The notes: generated by a model not told the origin, from the sequence alone. DNA of 64,000 nt from Botrimarina mediterranea (GCF_007753265.1 NZ_CP036349.1:1521363-1585362), one strand, 5' to 3'; positions 16,359-24,728 are shown, numbered from the stretch's first letter. A program made the numbers and translations.

Positions 16359-17219
16359 CTTCTCGCACTGATCGCAGAGCCATGAAAAGTAGTAATCAAA
16401 TTCCTGTAGATCAAAGCCGACGCTCACGGTAGCCACCACTGAGGCAAAATCCGGTTCATGGTGCTCCTTCGTGTCTTTGATTCTACCGATCCATTCAAGC
16501 GGAACCTTCTTTATGGCAAATGTCTTCTTAAGTATTTCGTGAAGTTCGGTGTCTTCAAACGCAATTCCGTAATGATTGCATATTACATGAATGTCTACAA
16601 AGTCTCTCGCCCTTGAAGCAGACGAACGCTTGCGATGCACTATCGCAGAATACTCCGGCATCTGTTGACAGATAGCCCTGATTTTCTCAGCTACGAACAT
16701 CCTCGGACTGTAGCCGTAAATTGAATACCCGCCTATTTCGAAGGTCTCTTTAGCTTCGCAGAACTCGTGGCGGCTAAAGTCAACCTTGAATTTGGTGCTT
16801 CCAGCGTCGCCTTCTAAGTGATGAGCCTTTCTGCGCATCGTGTCCAGGTTGCCATTTGCGTCCTCAAACGCTTGCGGGTCAATTAGCTTGAACTCGCATT
16901 GATAACCTCCCCAGAACGACTTTAGGTCATCAGAAATTCTCGCAGGCTTTTCGCAAAACTGATAGTCGAATACGACAAGTCCAATCTCGGCAAGTGAGTC
17001 TGAAAGCGCCTTCTCTACTTTAGCTTTAAGCCATTCGAAATCCTCGAATTCGCCATCGACCGATATATCGACATCAGTCGATGCGCGGGCAGTCAACTCA
17101 TACGCGAATTGAAGAAGGTTGCCACCCTTCAGGACAAGCCGCTCTCCTAAGTCGTCATCGGCAAGTATCGCAATAATGACTTGCTGTTTGACGCGGTTTA
17201 TGAAGTCGATGCTTTCCAT
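16335..17219 (-). CDS. AbiEii/AbiGii-type nucleotidyltransferase, putative toxin
   Basis: This 294-residue protein has a family signature near the N-terminus: VLKGGNLLQFAYE (29-41) supplies the KGG motif, and RASTDVDISV (45-54) supplies the paired aspartates D49 and D51 of a nucleotidyltransferase metal site. SPRMFVAEKIRAI and ARDFVDIH match later conserved blocks. AbiEii proteins are minimal nucleotidyltransferases that act as toxins in abortive infection; some relatives modify tRNA. It is convergent with the AbiEi-like gene, so the two cannot share one promoter. Pairing as toxin and antitoxin is inference. Confidence 0.8.
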   Translation of the reverse strand: MESIDFINRVKQQVIIAILADDDLGERLVLKGGNLLQFAYELTARASTDVDISVDGEFEDFEWLKAKVEKALSDSLAEIGLVVFDYQFCEKPARISDDLKSFWGGYQCEFKLIDPQAFEDANGNLDTMRRKAHHLEGDAGSTKFKVDFSRHEFCEAKETFEIGGYSIYGYSPRMFVAEKIRAICQQMPEYSAIVHRKRSSASRARDFVDIHVICNHYGIAFEDTELHEILKKTFAIKKVPLEWIGRIKDTKEHHEPDFASVVATVSVGFDLQEFDYYFSWLCDQCEKLEPLWRE

Positions 17220-17527
17220 TCGGGGCTTCCAGAGACATAGGGCTACTTCCCGAAGTCTCAGCGCCGAATCAAGGCTGCGTCAATAGTAATTCTCTACTAG
17301 TCTCTACCTCAAGAGCAAAGAACCCACTGCGGGTTGCAAGGGTATCGGATTGCGACTTCAGACCGATGCGTCTGATGCTTTGACTCGACTAACCCGCCAA
17401 CTACGCTAGGGCTCTGCCCAGCCGCCCCGTCACTTTGTGCGGGTCTATAGGTCACTTTGTGCCTTGGCGGGCTGATATGAGAGCCCACATTCCAGGAATC
17501 CTGGAATGTGGGCTCTTTGTCGTTTGT
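17220..17527. terminator. intergenic space with a 37-bp hairpin
   Basis: There is no gene in these 308 bp. A perfect 17-bp-armed hairpin lies at 17480-17516, followed on the plus side by TTTGT. It probably ends transcription of the small minus-strand gene at 17528 or isolates the AbiEii gene. The remainder contains two copies of GTCACTTTGTGC close together (about 17429 and 17451) of unknown meaning. Confidence 0.55.
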
Positions 17528-17701
17528 CTAGTTCCCATCGCCTTCGGGTTTGTCGGCGATAATGTCTTGATGACGACGTTCAATAACTTCCTGAAGCGCC
17601 TTTAAGTCGGCTAATTGCTCTTCGATCGTCATCCCCTTTGTGCGATCTACCTCCGCTTCGTACCGACGCTGCAATTCGGGATTGTCGAACTTATATCGCA
17701 T
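17528..17701 (-). CDS. small protein of unknown function (57 aa)
   Basis: The protein starts MRYKFDNPELQRRYEAEVDR and is otherwise a charged helix. The ATG at 17701 is preceded by AAGGGAG at good spacing, which decides the start. The opening resembles that of the 133-residue protein at 27193-27594 (MSYELSNPAMRETYERY), near the other end of the element. Function is unknown. Confidence 0.65.
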   Translation of the reverse strand: MRYKFDNPELQRRYEAEVDRTKGMTIEEQLADLKALQEVIERRHQDIIADKPEGDGN

Positions 17702-17944
17702 TTGGTCTCCCTTGTAAGTTGAGGCGATCGCTACGCCGGATATGGCGATTGGCCTTTGTAGCCGATTTCCCCGGTCAGAGCGAATCCCGCTAGGCGTAGC
17801 ACCGGGCTTCCTCAACCAGCCCCTGCGAGTCGATGTGGTCGCCTTCTAGGCGTTGCACGGTCGGGAACGCTTGAAGCCAATCAATCTTGGCTTGGAGCCA
17901 TCGGCGGAATTGGGTAAGCGTCATAGGTCAAGAATAGCACGCCG

Positions 17945-18838
17945 TCAGTTTGGTGCGACGGAAACTGACCATGTAGTACCGACGACGAAATTGAACGTGG
18001 AGATTTGCGACATAGACCCAATAATATCGTTCTCTTCTCGGCGGTCGAATGTTGCAAGTATGGCATTGAACCGATCCGTCAGATCGCCGCAATCTTCAAT
18101 AGCTTCAACGACCAAGCGCCCCAACTGCGTCAGGAATGCGCGATTGTCTTCAGATAACTCTGCCGTCTCACTCAAGACGTTGAATCGTTCATAAAAGTCA
18201 AACGATTCAACGTCTTCTGCGTCGGAGTGCGCCTTACCCACCCTTCCCGGCTCAACGTAGGAATAGGCGTGGTGCCCTGATAGCTTCCGTGGTTGACAGA
18301 AATTGGACTTCTCAATTAGTTGTCGGTTGTTGACTGCCGACCACAACTCCCCCAGCTTTGCGAAGGCAGGGCTTGCGTAAACAACAATTGCCTTACTCCC
18401 CGCCAAAGTCTCAAGTTGTTCCAGCGCCTTCTGCTGGTGGCTCATAATCTTATAGCGATAGTAAGGGCGATTCCATTGATCCCACTCACCAGCGCTTGAG
18501 GCTACCAAATAATCGGGTCTCTTATGCTGCACAAAGACGTTGAAGCGGAAGCGTGGGAAGTAAGGAAGCGCCTGATCGAGTTCACGCCACCAATCAACGC
18601 TAAGCTGTACGCCGCTTCGGCTACTCGCGTACCATAAGCGTCTAATGAACCGAAAGTGTCCGAAAAATCGGAAGTCATCGAAAAGCTCCCAGAATCTGCG
18701 ATCCCTACAGAATAGGGCTGCATCGAAGCCAAGCTTCCCTTCCAATACTTGACCGGGAACATAGAGCAGATGCTTGCGACTCAACAACTCATTGTTGAGA
18801 TGTTGTTCGTACTGCTTCTCTTCAAACTCACAGTCCAA
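17945..18838 (-). CDS. unknown protein, possible PD-(D/E)xK nuclease
   Basis: I do not recognise a named family for this 297-residue protein. The N-terminal third has a layout seen in restriction-like nucleases: YEQHLNNEL (10-18), E33 in QVLEGKLGFDAALF with D39, and FNVFVQHKRPDY with Q104-H105-K106, which could be the D...(E/Q)xK site. A further block (PYYRYKIMSHQQKALEQLE) is strongly charged and helical. Its place among defence-type cargo fits a nuclease or effector. Fold and activity are inference from spacing of a few residues only. Confidence 0.55.
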   Translation of the reverse strand: MDCEFEEKQYEQHLNNELLSRKHLLYVPGQVLEGKLGFDAALFCRDRRFWELFDDFRFFGHFRFIRRLWYASSRSGVQLSVDWWRELDQALPYFPRFRFNVFVQHKRPDYLVASSAGEWDQWNRPYYRYKIMSHQQKALEQLETLAGSKAIVVYASPAFAKLGELWSAVNNRQLIEKSNFCQPRKLSGHHAYSYVEPGRVGKAHSDAEDVESFDFYERFNVLSETAELSEDNRAFLTQLGRLVVEAIEDCGDLTDRFNAILATFDRREENDIIGSMSQISTFNFVVGTTWSVSVAPN

Positions 18839-18960
18839 AATGTGCCTCTGTGGGTAGACGACACGCGACTAGTCGAAGCCTTACTCAAATCCGCAAGATT
18901 CTAGCTGGCAGTCTCGGGAACTTCCAAGACCACCGCGACTTTGTGCCGACTCAAGGGCTG

Positions 18961-19215
18961 TCACTTAATCGGCACAAAAACTCGCCGGGTCGTTGTCGTT
19001 GGCTTGACTGTGATTGATCCTGCCTTGCCGTAGTTGGCTGTCAGGTATCCCGCCCGTGCGCGAGCGTAAAAATCGTTTCGTGGCTTCGCTTGCTTCGTGG
19101 TAGTCGTTTCTATCACGGCATAGACTCGCCCGTTATGGCGAACGTACCCCTTCAACTTTTCAGAGGCTAGCGAGGGCGACGCCAGCAGAGCGACAATCAA
19201 TAGCGTGCGAATCAT
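18961..19215 (-). CDS. small secreted protein of unknown function (84 aa)
   Basis: A short classic signal peptide (MIRTLLIVALLASPSLAS) is followed by a basic, threonine-rich chain (VIETTTTKQ, VKPTTTTRRVFVPIK). No domain is recognised. It is one of a run of small minus-strand genes, and a hairpin terminator for the gene upstream lies 22 bp before its start. Export is likely; function is unknown. Confidence 0.6.
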   Translation of the reverse strand: MIRTLLIVALLASPSLASEKLKGYVRHNGRVYAVIETTTTKQAKPRNDFYARARAGYLTANYGKAGSITVKPTTTTRRVFVPIK

Positions 19216-19236
19216 GGTCAGTCCTAGAAAGAAGAA

Positions 19237-19258
19237 AGCCCGCCGACTCCGGCGGGCT
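19237..19258 (-). terminator. rho-independent terminator
   Basis: A 9-bp G+C-rich stem (AGCCCGCCG / CGGCGGGCT) with a 4-nt loop is followed on the minus strand by a T-rich run. It ends the minus-strand group that begins at 20405. Confidence 0.75.
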
Positions 19259-19264
19259 CCCTAG

Positions 19265-19453
19265 TTATCGTACTCGGCTTGCTTTCCCTGTCTCGTCAAC
19301 AACGTAAGTCGCAAGTGGTCCGTTGACGTTGTACAGAGCCACTTTGTTGCCACTTGATTGCGCCGATGGTTGGTCGCCATTTGGGAAGTCCCTGAAATAC
19401 GCCGCAATCGCAATCTCTTCTAACTCGTCCATAGCCTTCCTTATACTCCGCAC
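19265..19453 (-). CDS. small protein of unknown function (62 aa)
   Basis: The N-terminal half is helical and acidic (MRSIRKAMDELEEIAIAAYF); the second half is likely beta (VALYNVNGPLATYVVDETGK). It overlaps the end of the ADP-ribosyltransferase-like gene by 13 bp in another frame and precedes a strong terminator, so it is probably cotranscribed with it. It could be an immunity or antitoxin partner; this is speculation from position. Confidence 0.5.
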   Translation of the reverse strand: MRSIRKAMDELEEIAIAAYFRDFPNGDQPSAQSSGNKVALYNVNGPLATYVVDETGKASRVR

Positions 19454-20022
19454 GGGATTGAAGCCGTAGGCAGTGTGCGGTTACTGCCGACAGCCAAACG
19501 CTTGCAGCTATGCGGCAAGCAAATTACCTCTTGTTCTTCCCGCTCATTACAGAACGCCAGTATCTCGTCACGATTCACCGTGGTGACGTAGACGGCTGGA
19601 TCGTCCAGGAAGAACCGGTTAGCGAAGTAAGACGCCTTCTCTTCATCAAGCGTCCACGAATAGGATCGGACTTTGCGGTAGGGGTTCTTCCCCGACACGC
19701 CCCGGAAAATTGTGAAGGCGTCACCCTCTGGCAGCGGGTCGCCAGATTCCAGTAGGCGTTGCTTGTCGGCTAGACCGAATAGAAACGGCAAGTTCTTGAT
19801 AGACCAGTGACGGTTGTTTGTGCTGGTGCCTACATACGCATCCAATAGCGCGGCTTCATAGATGCCACGATCTATAAGCGAATTGATATTGGTATAGACA
19901 ATATTAAGCCCCCACGGGCTTTCAAAACAGCCAAGCATTCCAGATGCGTCACCAGCATCAAAGAAGTCTAGGGCTCGCTTGTGTAGGAATGGCTCTACGT
20001 TAGGAAGTTGCAAGTCTGTCAT
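19441..20022 (-). CDS. ADP-ribosyltransferase-like protein
   Basis: In this 193-residue protein the second half shows the order of motifs of R-S-E class ADP-ribosyltransferases: FTIFRGVSGK with R107, SYSWT with S122/T124 followed by EKASYFANRF, and REEQEVICLP with E163-x-E165 at the end. The spacing (15 and about 40 residues) is compatible with that fold. Such enzymes transfer ADP-ribose from NAD+ to a target. It overlaps the upstream gene by 4 bp and the downstream small gene by 13 bp, suggesting a three-gene cassette. Assignment is by motif order; I could not compare structures. Confidence 0.55.
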   Translation of the reverse strand: MTDLQLPNVEPFLHKRALDFFDAGDASGMLGCFESPWGLNIVYTNINSLIDRGIYEAALLDAYVGTSTNNRHWSIKNLPFLFGLADKQRLLESGDPLPEGDAFTIFRGVSGKNPYRKVRSYSWTLDEEKASYFANRFFLDDPAVYVTTVNRDEILAFCNEREEQEVICLPHSCKRLAVGSNRTLPTASIPCGV

Positions 20023-20405
20023 GCCAAATCCTCAAATCGCTTCCCGTCGTCTCGACGACCGTTATCAAACCCACCGTTCAAGTCAACGCCATCAACGACG
20101 CAGTAGATTGTATAGCCGCCCTTTCCGCCACACTTGGAAAGGGTCCGATAGCAATCTTCGAGTGTTCCCGACGCGACAAGGTGCATGTCGTCTGAGTCTT
20201 CCGCCCATACCTCTAAGTGGTATGCGATATTGTCGGGATCATTGAAGTAATCCTCTGCGTCTTCCAAAGTTGGCTCGTAACGCGGGGCGTTCGCCCACTC
20301 CTGCCCAATGCTATATCCCTTTTGATATGCCGGGTGGTTAGATTGAGGGTCAATTCCTTCTAAACCATCATCAGAGCCGGAAACAAATAGTTCGCCATCA
20401 CTCAT
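20019..20405 (-). CDS. unknown acidic protein (128 aa)
   Basis: It starts MSDGELFVSGSDDGLEG; the chain is acidic with several aromatic residues (AYQKGYSIGQEWANAPRYEP). No domain is recognised. Its stop overlaps the start of the ADP-ribosyltransferase-like gene (ATGA), so it is the first gene of that cassette. A small acidic protein next to a possible toxin can be an inhibitor, but nothing in the sequence proves this. Confidence 0.6.
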   Translation of the reverse strand: MSDGELFVSGSDDGLEGIDPQSNHPAYQKGYSIGQEWANAPRYEPTLEDAEDYFNDPDNIAYHLEVWAEDSDDMHLVASGTLEDCYRTLSKCGGKGGYTIYCVVDGVDLNGGFDNGRRDDGKRFEDLA

Positions 20406-20751
20406 AAGTCGCATTCTCCGGTTGAAAAGAAACAGGGGGTAATGCCCGATAGGGGTTGCATTCCCTGTGCCAATCGGAAAAGACGGCGTTTTCTTAACGG
20501 CGTCGTGGCTTGGCGTTGACTTGAAGCGACACGCCGGAAGCCGCTGTTGCGGCGTTACCTCACCCGTGGGCTCTGGGCATGTAGCACGCGGTCAGTGGAT
20601 AGGGCTATTTATCGGCATAACCAACATTCCCCGCATTCTCGCCACTTCTCACCCCACCCTCCCAACCGACACCGTCGCTCACCGTGCTCTGGTGAGACAG
20701 CAGACGCGATGCGTTGGCGGGCGATGAATCGACCTGCAACAGACAGCAGAC
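20406..20751. other. intergenic space, promoter region of the minus-strand cassette
   Basis: No gene was seen in 346 bp. It contains a 17-bp segment (20476-20492, GGAAAAGACGGCGTTTT) whose reverse complement recurs exactly at 21779-21795 inside the giant palindrome region, so the two could bind a common factor. No promoter could be defined with confidence. Confidence 0.4.
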
Positions 20752-21345
20752 CTAGAAGAGATTGCCGACGACTGAGTCGTCGTCGCTCACCAGATGGGCG
20801 TATAGCGACGTGGTGGCGATATTGCTGTGTCCGACGGCGTCGCGGACTTCCACGATGCTACGCCCCGCATGCAAGGCATGGCTTACGAAGCTGTGCCGTC
20901 CGTCGTGAATGGTGACATGCCGCCCCAGAGGCTTGCAGGCGCTCTGGAACGCGAGCCTAGCGTCTTTCCGGGCGATCGGCTTCCCCGTGGACGTACAGAC
21001 GAAAAGGTCGCTTCCTGTGGCTCCCTGAGCGATCCTCTGAGCCTTCCAATCTTTCAGGTCGGCGAGCGTAGCGGCGTCCCAATGGAGCGGCACAGTGCGG
21101 GCTTTCCCGCCCTTACCGATGGACTTGGGAACCCGGATCGACGGGCGAGCCCCTAGCCGGACGTTGTCGAGCGTCAGACCCGTTAATTCGCTCGCCCTGA
21201 GCCCGCAGCACGTCGCTAGACGGAACAGGATCAGTTGCCGGCGGGTCAGCGCCGATCGGCGGGCTTTGCGGGTCAGTTCGTCCAGCACAAGCCGGACTTC
21301 GGCAGCGGTCAAGATTCGTTCGCGGTCTACTTTCCAAGTCGTCAT
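20752..21345 (-). CDS. second tyrosine recombinase, catalytic domain only
   Basis: This 197-residue protein is essentially just the catalytic domain. R50 is in CCGLRASELTGL, the basic beta-hairpin is GKGGKARTVPL, H147 and R150 are in IHDGRHSF, H173 is in VGHSN and Y182 is in SLYAHL. All expected catalytic residues are present, unlike the integrase at the left end. The usual N-terminal SAM-like DNA-binding domain is nearly absent (only about 30 residues precede the domain). It may resolve multimers, invert DNA at the neighbouring palindrome, or assist excision; which of these is unknown. Confidence 0.82.
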   Translation of the reverse strand: MTTWKVDRERILTAAEVRLVLDELTRKARRSALTRRQLILFRLATCCGLRASELTGLTLDNVRLGARPSIRVPKSIGKGGKARTVPLHWDAATLADLKDWKAQRIAQGATGSDLFVCTSTGKPIARKDARLAFQSACKPLGRHVTIHDGRHSFVSHALHAGRSIVEVRDAVGHSNIATTSLYAHLVSDDDSVVGNLF

Positions 21346-22160
21346 GGTGCGTTCTCTGGACTGACGGATTCCCCCTCTTTACTCAAATATGACCCCGACA
21401 CGGTCCAAAGTCCAACGGATTCCCCCTCATTTCCTATGAAATGGGGGCGAATCCGTATTTCGGACATTCACAGAGCCCACGGGGCGAACGGATCGACGAT
21501 TCACTCGCCGAAAATGTCGTGCCAGAATCTTGTCAAGCAGATTTCAGGATATTACGGCTGTGAGCGGGGTATGTATTAAAGGGATTATTGGGTCGGATTC
21601 CAGGTGTAACGGTTGGGGTGGGTCGGGTTGTAGGGGATGTTGGGTGTCTAATGAATGTATCAGAAATGCCGGTTGTGACGCGCGCAGTATGAACCCGGGG
21701 AGGTTCGGGGGAGGTTCGGTCAGTTTTGAGGGGGGTGAGGGGGGGTGAGGTGGGTGCGAAAAACGCATCCCACCTACAAAAACGCCGTCTTTTCCAGGCT
21801 CAAGGGGGGTCAGTAGGGTAAGCAGGGTGCTTTTACCTTAAGGACTGATAGAAATATTTTGTATGTCTACATAAATCATTCCTATATGGAAATGAGTGAA
21901 ACTACCCTACTTACCCTACTGACCCCCCTTGGGTCTGCAATTGCCGAGTGTTTGTTTAGGTGGGTTGTGTTTTTGGATGAAAGCCAACCCCCCTCACCCC
22001 CCTCAAGACGTCATTAACCTCCCCCGAACCTCCCCGCAAGGTGTATTTACACAATTTACACAGAATTAACTGGATTTGCGAGTGAATCCGTGGTATTCTA
22101 TATTAAGGGATTTTATGTCCATTCACACTCAGGGAGACCAGCAGACAATGAGAAACGTCA
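21346..22160. repeat. 815-bp non-coding region with a 341-bp imperfect palindrome (candidate origin)
   Basis: The palindrome spans 21696-22036. Three perfect arm segments of 21, 19 and 21 bp (21696-21716/22016-22036, 21726-21744/21988-22006, 21802-21822/21910-21930) all share one centre at 21866. The middle 60 bp are A/T-rich. Each arm also contains a local hairpin. Left of it are two direct repeats of ACGGATTCCCCCTC (21364-21377, 21415-21428) with an imperfect inverted copy near 21443. The sigma-like and P-loop ATPase genes follow, which fits a replication origin or control region. Role is inference; the symmetry is directly visible. Confidence 0.85.
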
Positions 22161-22937
22161 ATGAAGAAAGCAACGGACTTATCTAAAACCGCCAACTCTG
22201 GCGAAAAGGGCAAAGCGTACAAGCCCAAGGTTGAGGGATACCTAGGTATCGTGGCGGCTTGCGTCGCCGACAGACTCGCCGCTTATTACAAGGGCGATAG
22301 TTATTGTGCCGACTGGCGCAACGATCTACTTGGGGCGGGCGCGAAGGCATTGATTCCTTTGCTTGCTCTCGACGACAGGGGCAAGCCGGACATTCACCGA
22401 CTTAGCAAGCCTGTTAAGTACGTCCGCAAGGCGATCAAGGATGCCATCGAAGATTATTGGCAAGAGCACCACAAGGCTATTCATATGCCGGCGAGTACGC
22501 GCCGCGAGTGGGTAGAGCGAGGGGAAGAGTTACCGCAATTCAACTTTGAATGTATCAACGACGTATATGCGCCGCTGACTGAGAATTGGACGGAGGGAGA
22601 ACGTACTTGGTACGCAAAGCGTACCGGCACTGAGAAGTTAATCGAAGCGGAAGAGACGATAGTTTTCTTGGAGGAATCTATCTGCGCCGATGAACTTGAT
22701 AAGGCAATCATTCGCGCCAGGATGGGCGACGCGGACCTAATCATTCACGCTTGCGAAGAGATAAAGCCAATCCATGTTGCCGACGTTGCAGAGCAACTAG
22801 GTATCACTGAATGGCAAGTGCAAAAGCGGTTGGACGCGATGGAGCAACGCTACTACGCGCATCCCGACATTGATCGTCGGGTGCCGAAAGAAAACAGACA
22901 ACAACAGCCCCCGCGTCAATCCTCTGACGTTGCGTGA
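22161..22937 (+). CDS. divergent sigma-70-like factor
   Basis: In this 258-residue protein, region 2-like helices run from about 24 to 110: GYLGIVAACVADRLAAYY, then DWRNDLLGAGAKALIPLL (compare the DLxQEGxxAL core), VKYVRKAIKDAIEDYW, and HKAIHMPAS in place of the usual IRxP segment. A C-terminal helix-turn-helix (IHVADVAEQLGITEWQVQKR) stands where region 4 is expected. The match is by architecture, not identity, so it might instead be a DNA-binding regulator. If real, it would redirect host RNA polymerase to element promoters. A strong terminator follows 5 bp after its stop codon. Confidence 0.6.
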   Translation: MKKATDLSKTANSGEKGKAYKPKVEGYLGIVAACVADRLAAYYKGDSYCADWRNDLLGAGAKALIPLLALDDRGKPDIHRLSKPVKYVRKAIKDAIEDYWQEHHKAIHMPASTRREWVERGEELPQFNFECINDVYAPLTENWTEGERTWYAKRTGTEKLIEAEETIVFLEESICADELDKAIIRARMGDADLIIHACEEIKPIHVADVAEQLGITEWQVQKRLDAMEQRYYAHPDIDRRVPKENRQQQPPRQSSDVA

Positions 22938-22941
22938 GGCT

Positions 22942-22982
22942 ACCCCCGCAGCCGGTGCCGTCCTTCACCGGCTGTGGGGCTT
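22942..22982 (+). terminator. rho-independent terminator
   Basis: A 14-bp stem (CCCCGCAGCCGGTG with CACCGGCTGTGGGG, one G-T pair) and an 8-nt loop are followed by CTTTT. It separates the sigma-like gene from the ATPase gene, in front of which AGGACAC is repeated. Confidence 0.85.
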
Positions 22983-23021
22983 TTCTAACTTCTAGGGACA
23001 CAAGGACACCAAGGACACAAC

Positions 23022-24728
23022 ATGATCGACCACTTTGAACTTATGGAGGATGTCGAAACCGACATTCTCGCGGAATGTTTTCGCATTGAAAAAAATAGCC
23101 GAGATTACATGCGCCTACTCTGCGAAGTGCTGGCGCGGCATGGGCTCACCCGGGAAGAAGCCTACGCACATTACAGCGCGGCTCTGACAGCAGACGACTG
23201 CAACGCCGAGCCAATCGACACGCAGCAATTCTACTGGCTGTACTACCAACCAGCAGAAATAGATGTCGGCAAGGAGCCTTTGCCCAAGCCGACAATTCTT
23301 ATTCGTCCGCCGGAATGTGACGTGGTAGATAAGGCGACGCGTTCACTACGCGGCGCAGCAAATACCTACCAGCATGGCAACGCGCTAAGTCGCATTGCGA
23401 TTGGTGAGCAGGGACCGCATATCCAGATACTGAGCGATGCTGCTCTTTGCGAATTGCTGAGCAAGCAAGCGACCTACACCGCACCGAAGCCAACGAAGAA
23501 AGACCCCTTTCGCACCGTCGAATCGTTCATCCCTGATAAGATTGTGAGGATGGTAGCAGCACGCTACCGGTGGAAGGTGCCACGGCTTCAAGCGTTGGTA
23601 GAATCCCCGGTCCTTTTGCCGGGTGGCGAGATTCTGGACCAGAAAGGATTCGACGCATCAAGCGGGCTTTTCCTCACAAGGCAGTATGACCTAGAGCCGA
23701 TGACGCTGGAAGGAGCCAAGGAAGCGATTGATTACTTGATCGCGGATTTTCCGTTTGCATCGGAGAACGACAAAGCCGGATACGTCGCGGCGCTGCTCAC
23801 CCCGTTCGCCCGGCATGCTTTCCAAGGTCCGACGCCGATTTTCCTGATACAGGCGAACATGGCGGGCAGCGGTAAGACGTTGCTCGCCAATCTGGTTTCT
23901 CTCACCTTCTCAGGGCGCGACGTTCTCACGAAGGCAGCGCCCGATTCCGATGCCGAGTGGCGAAAGACGATTACCGCGATCGTTGCCGAAGGATCGCAAG
24001 TCGTTCTGATCGACAACGTGGCGTCTGGCGAGACGTTGCAAAGCGCGTCGCTTGATGCAGCACTGACCGGCACGACATGGCAAGACCGGATTCTAGGCAA
24101 GTCCGAAATGATTCAAGCGCCGATTCTGTGGACACCGATTGCCACGGGCAACAATATTCAACTTACTTCCGAAATGCTTCGACGCACCCAGCCGGTGCGT
24201 TTGCTATCGACCGTCGAAAGACCCCAAGAGCGGAACGACTTCAACGAAGGTGACCTTCGCCAGTTTGCCTTGGATAATCGCGAGCAACTTATTAGCGCAG
24301 TGCTGACGATCCTTCAATCGTATTGCAAAGCGGGTCGCCCCGATCAAGGGTTGCCCGCTTATGGGTCGTTCCAAAATTGGAGCGACCTTGTCCGTAATGC
24401 CGTTGTCTACGCCGGTTGGGCGGACCCGTATCTAGCTCGGGAATGCCTGCAAGAGAGCGACCCCGAAGCCGCGCAGTTGAAGTTATTGGCGGCAGGATGG
24501 AACGAAGCCGACCCAGAGAGCGTTGGCTTGAAGGTCTCGAAGGCGATCGAGCTAGCTACACAGTTCCCCTTGCTCAAAGACGCCCTGGAAACCGTCCCTT
24601 ACGAAGGTCGAGCACTAAGACTCGGCAAACTTATGAACAGATTCCAAGAGAGACCCATTGACGGACGCAAGTTTGTGGCAGTCGCCACAAGCGGAGGCGT
24701 CAAGGTATGGGCGCTCAAACCGATATGA
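23022..24728 (+). CDS. P-loop ATPase, probable replication helicase of the element
   Basis: In this 568-residue protein, Walker A is QANMAGSGKTLLAN with GSGKT at 282-286 and Walker B is QVVLIDNVASG (326-336). An arginine-containing segment LTSEMLRRTQPVRLLSTVER matches sensor/Arg-finger positions of the helicase part of phage and plasmid primase-helicases. The first 200 residues do not show an obvious primase active site. It is adjacent to the candidate origin, which supports a role in initiation or unwinding. A DNA-segregation ATPase is an alternative. Confidence 0.72.
   Translation: MIDHFELMEDVETDILAECFRIEKNSRDYMRLLCEVLARHGLTREEAYAHYSAALTADDCNAEPIDTQQFYWLYYQPAEIDVGKEPLPKPTILIRPPECDVVDKATRSLRGAANTYQHGNALSRIAIGEQGPHIQILSDAALCELLSKQATYTAPKPTKKDPFRTVESFIPDKIVRMVAARYRWKVPRLQALVESPVLLPGGEILDQKGFDASSGLFLTRQYDLEPMTLEGAKEAIDYLIADFPFASENDKAGYVAALLTPFARHAFQGPTPIFLIQANMAGSGKTLLANLVSLTFSGRDVLTKAAPDSDAEWRKTITAIVAEGSQVVLIDNVASGETLQSASLDAALTGTTWQDRILGKSEMIQAPILWTPIATGNNIQLTSEMLRRTQPVRLLSTVERPQERNDFNEGDLRQFALDNREQLISAVLTILQSYCKAGRPDQGLPAYGSFQNWSDLVRNAVVYAGWADPYLARECLQESDPEAAQLKLLAAGWNEADPESVGLKVSKAIELATQFPLLKDALETVPYEGRALRLGKLMNRFQERPIDGRKFVAVATSGGVKVWALKPI

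Noticed and set aside
17325-17400. tRNA-like sequence with GGTCTGAAGTC
   Set aside because: It cannot be folded into a cloverleaf with matching acceptor and T arm.
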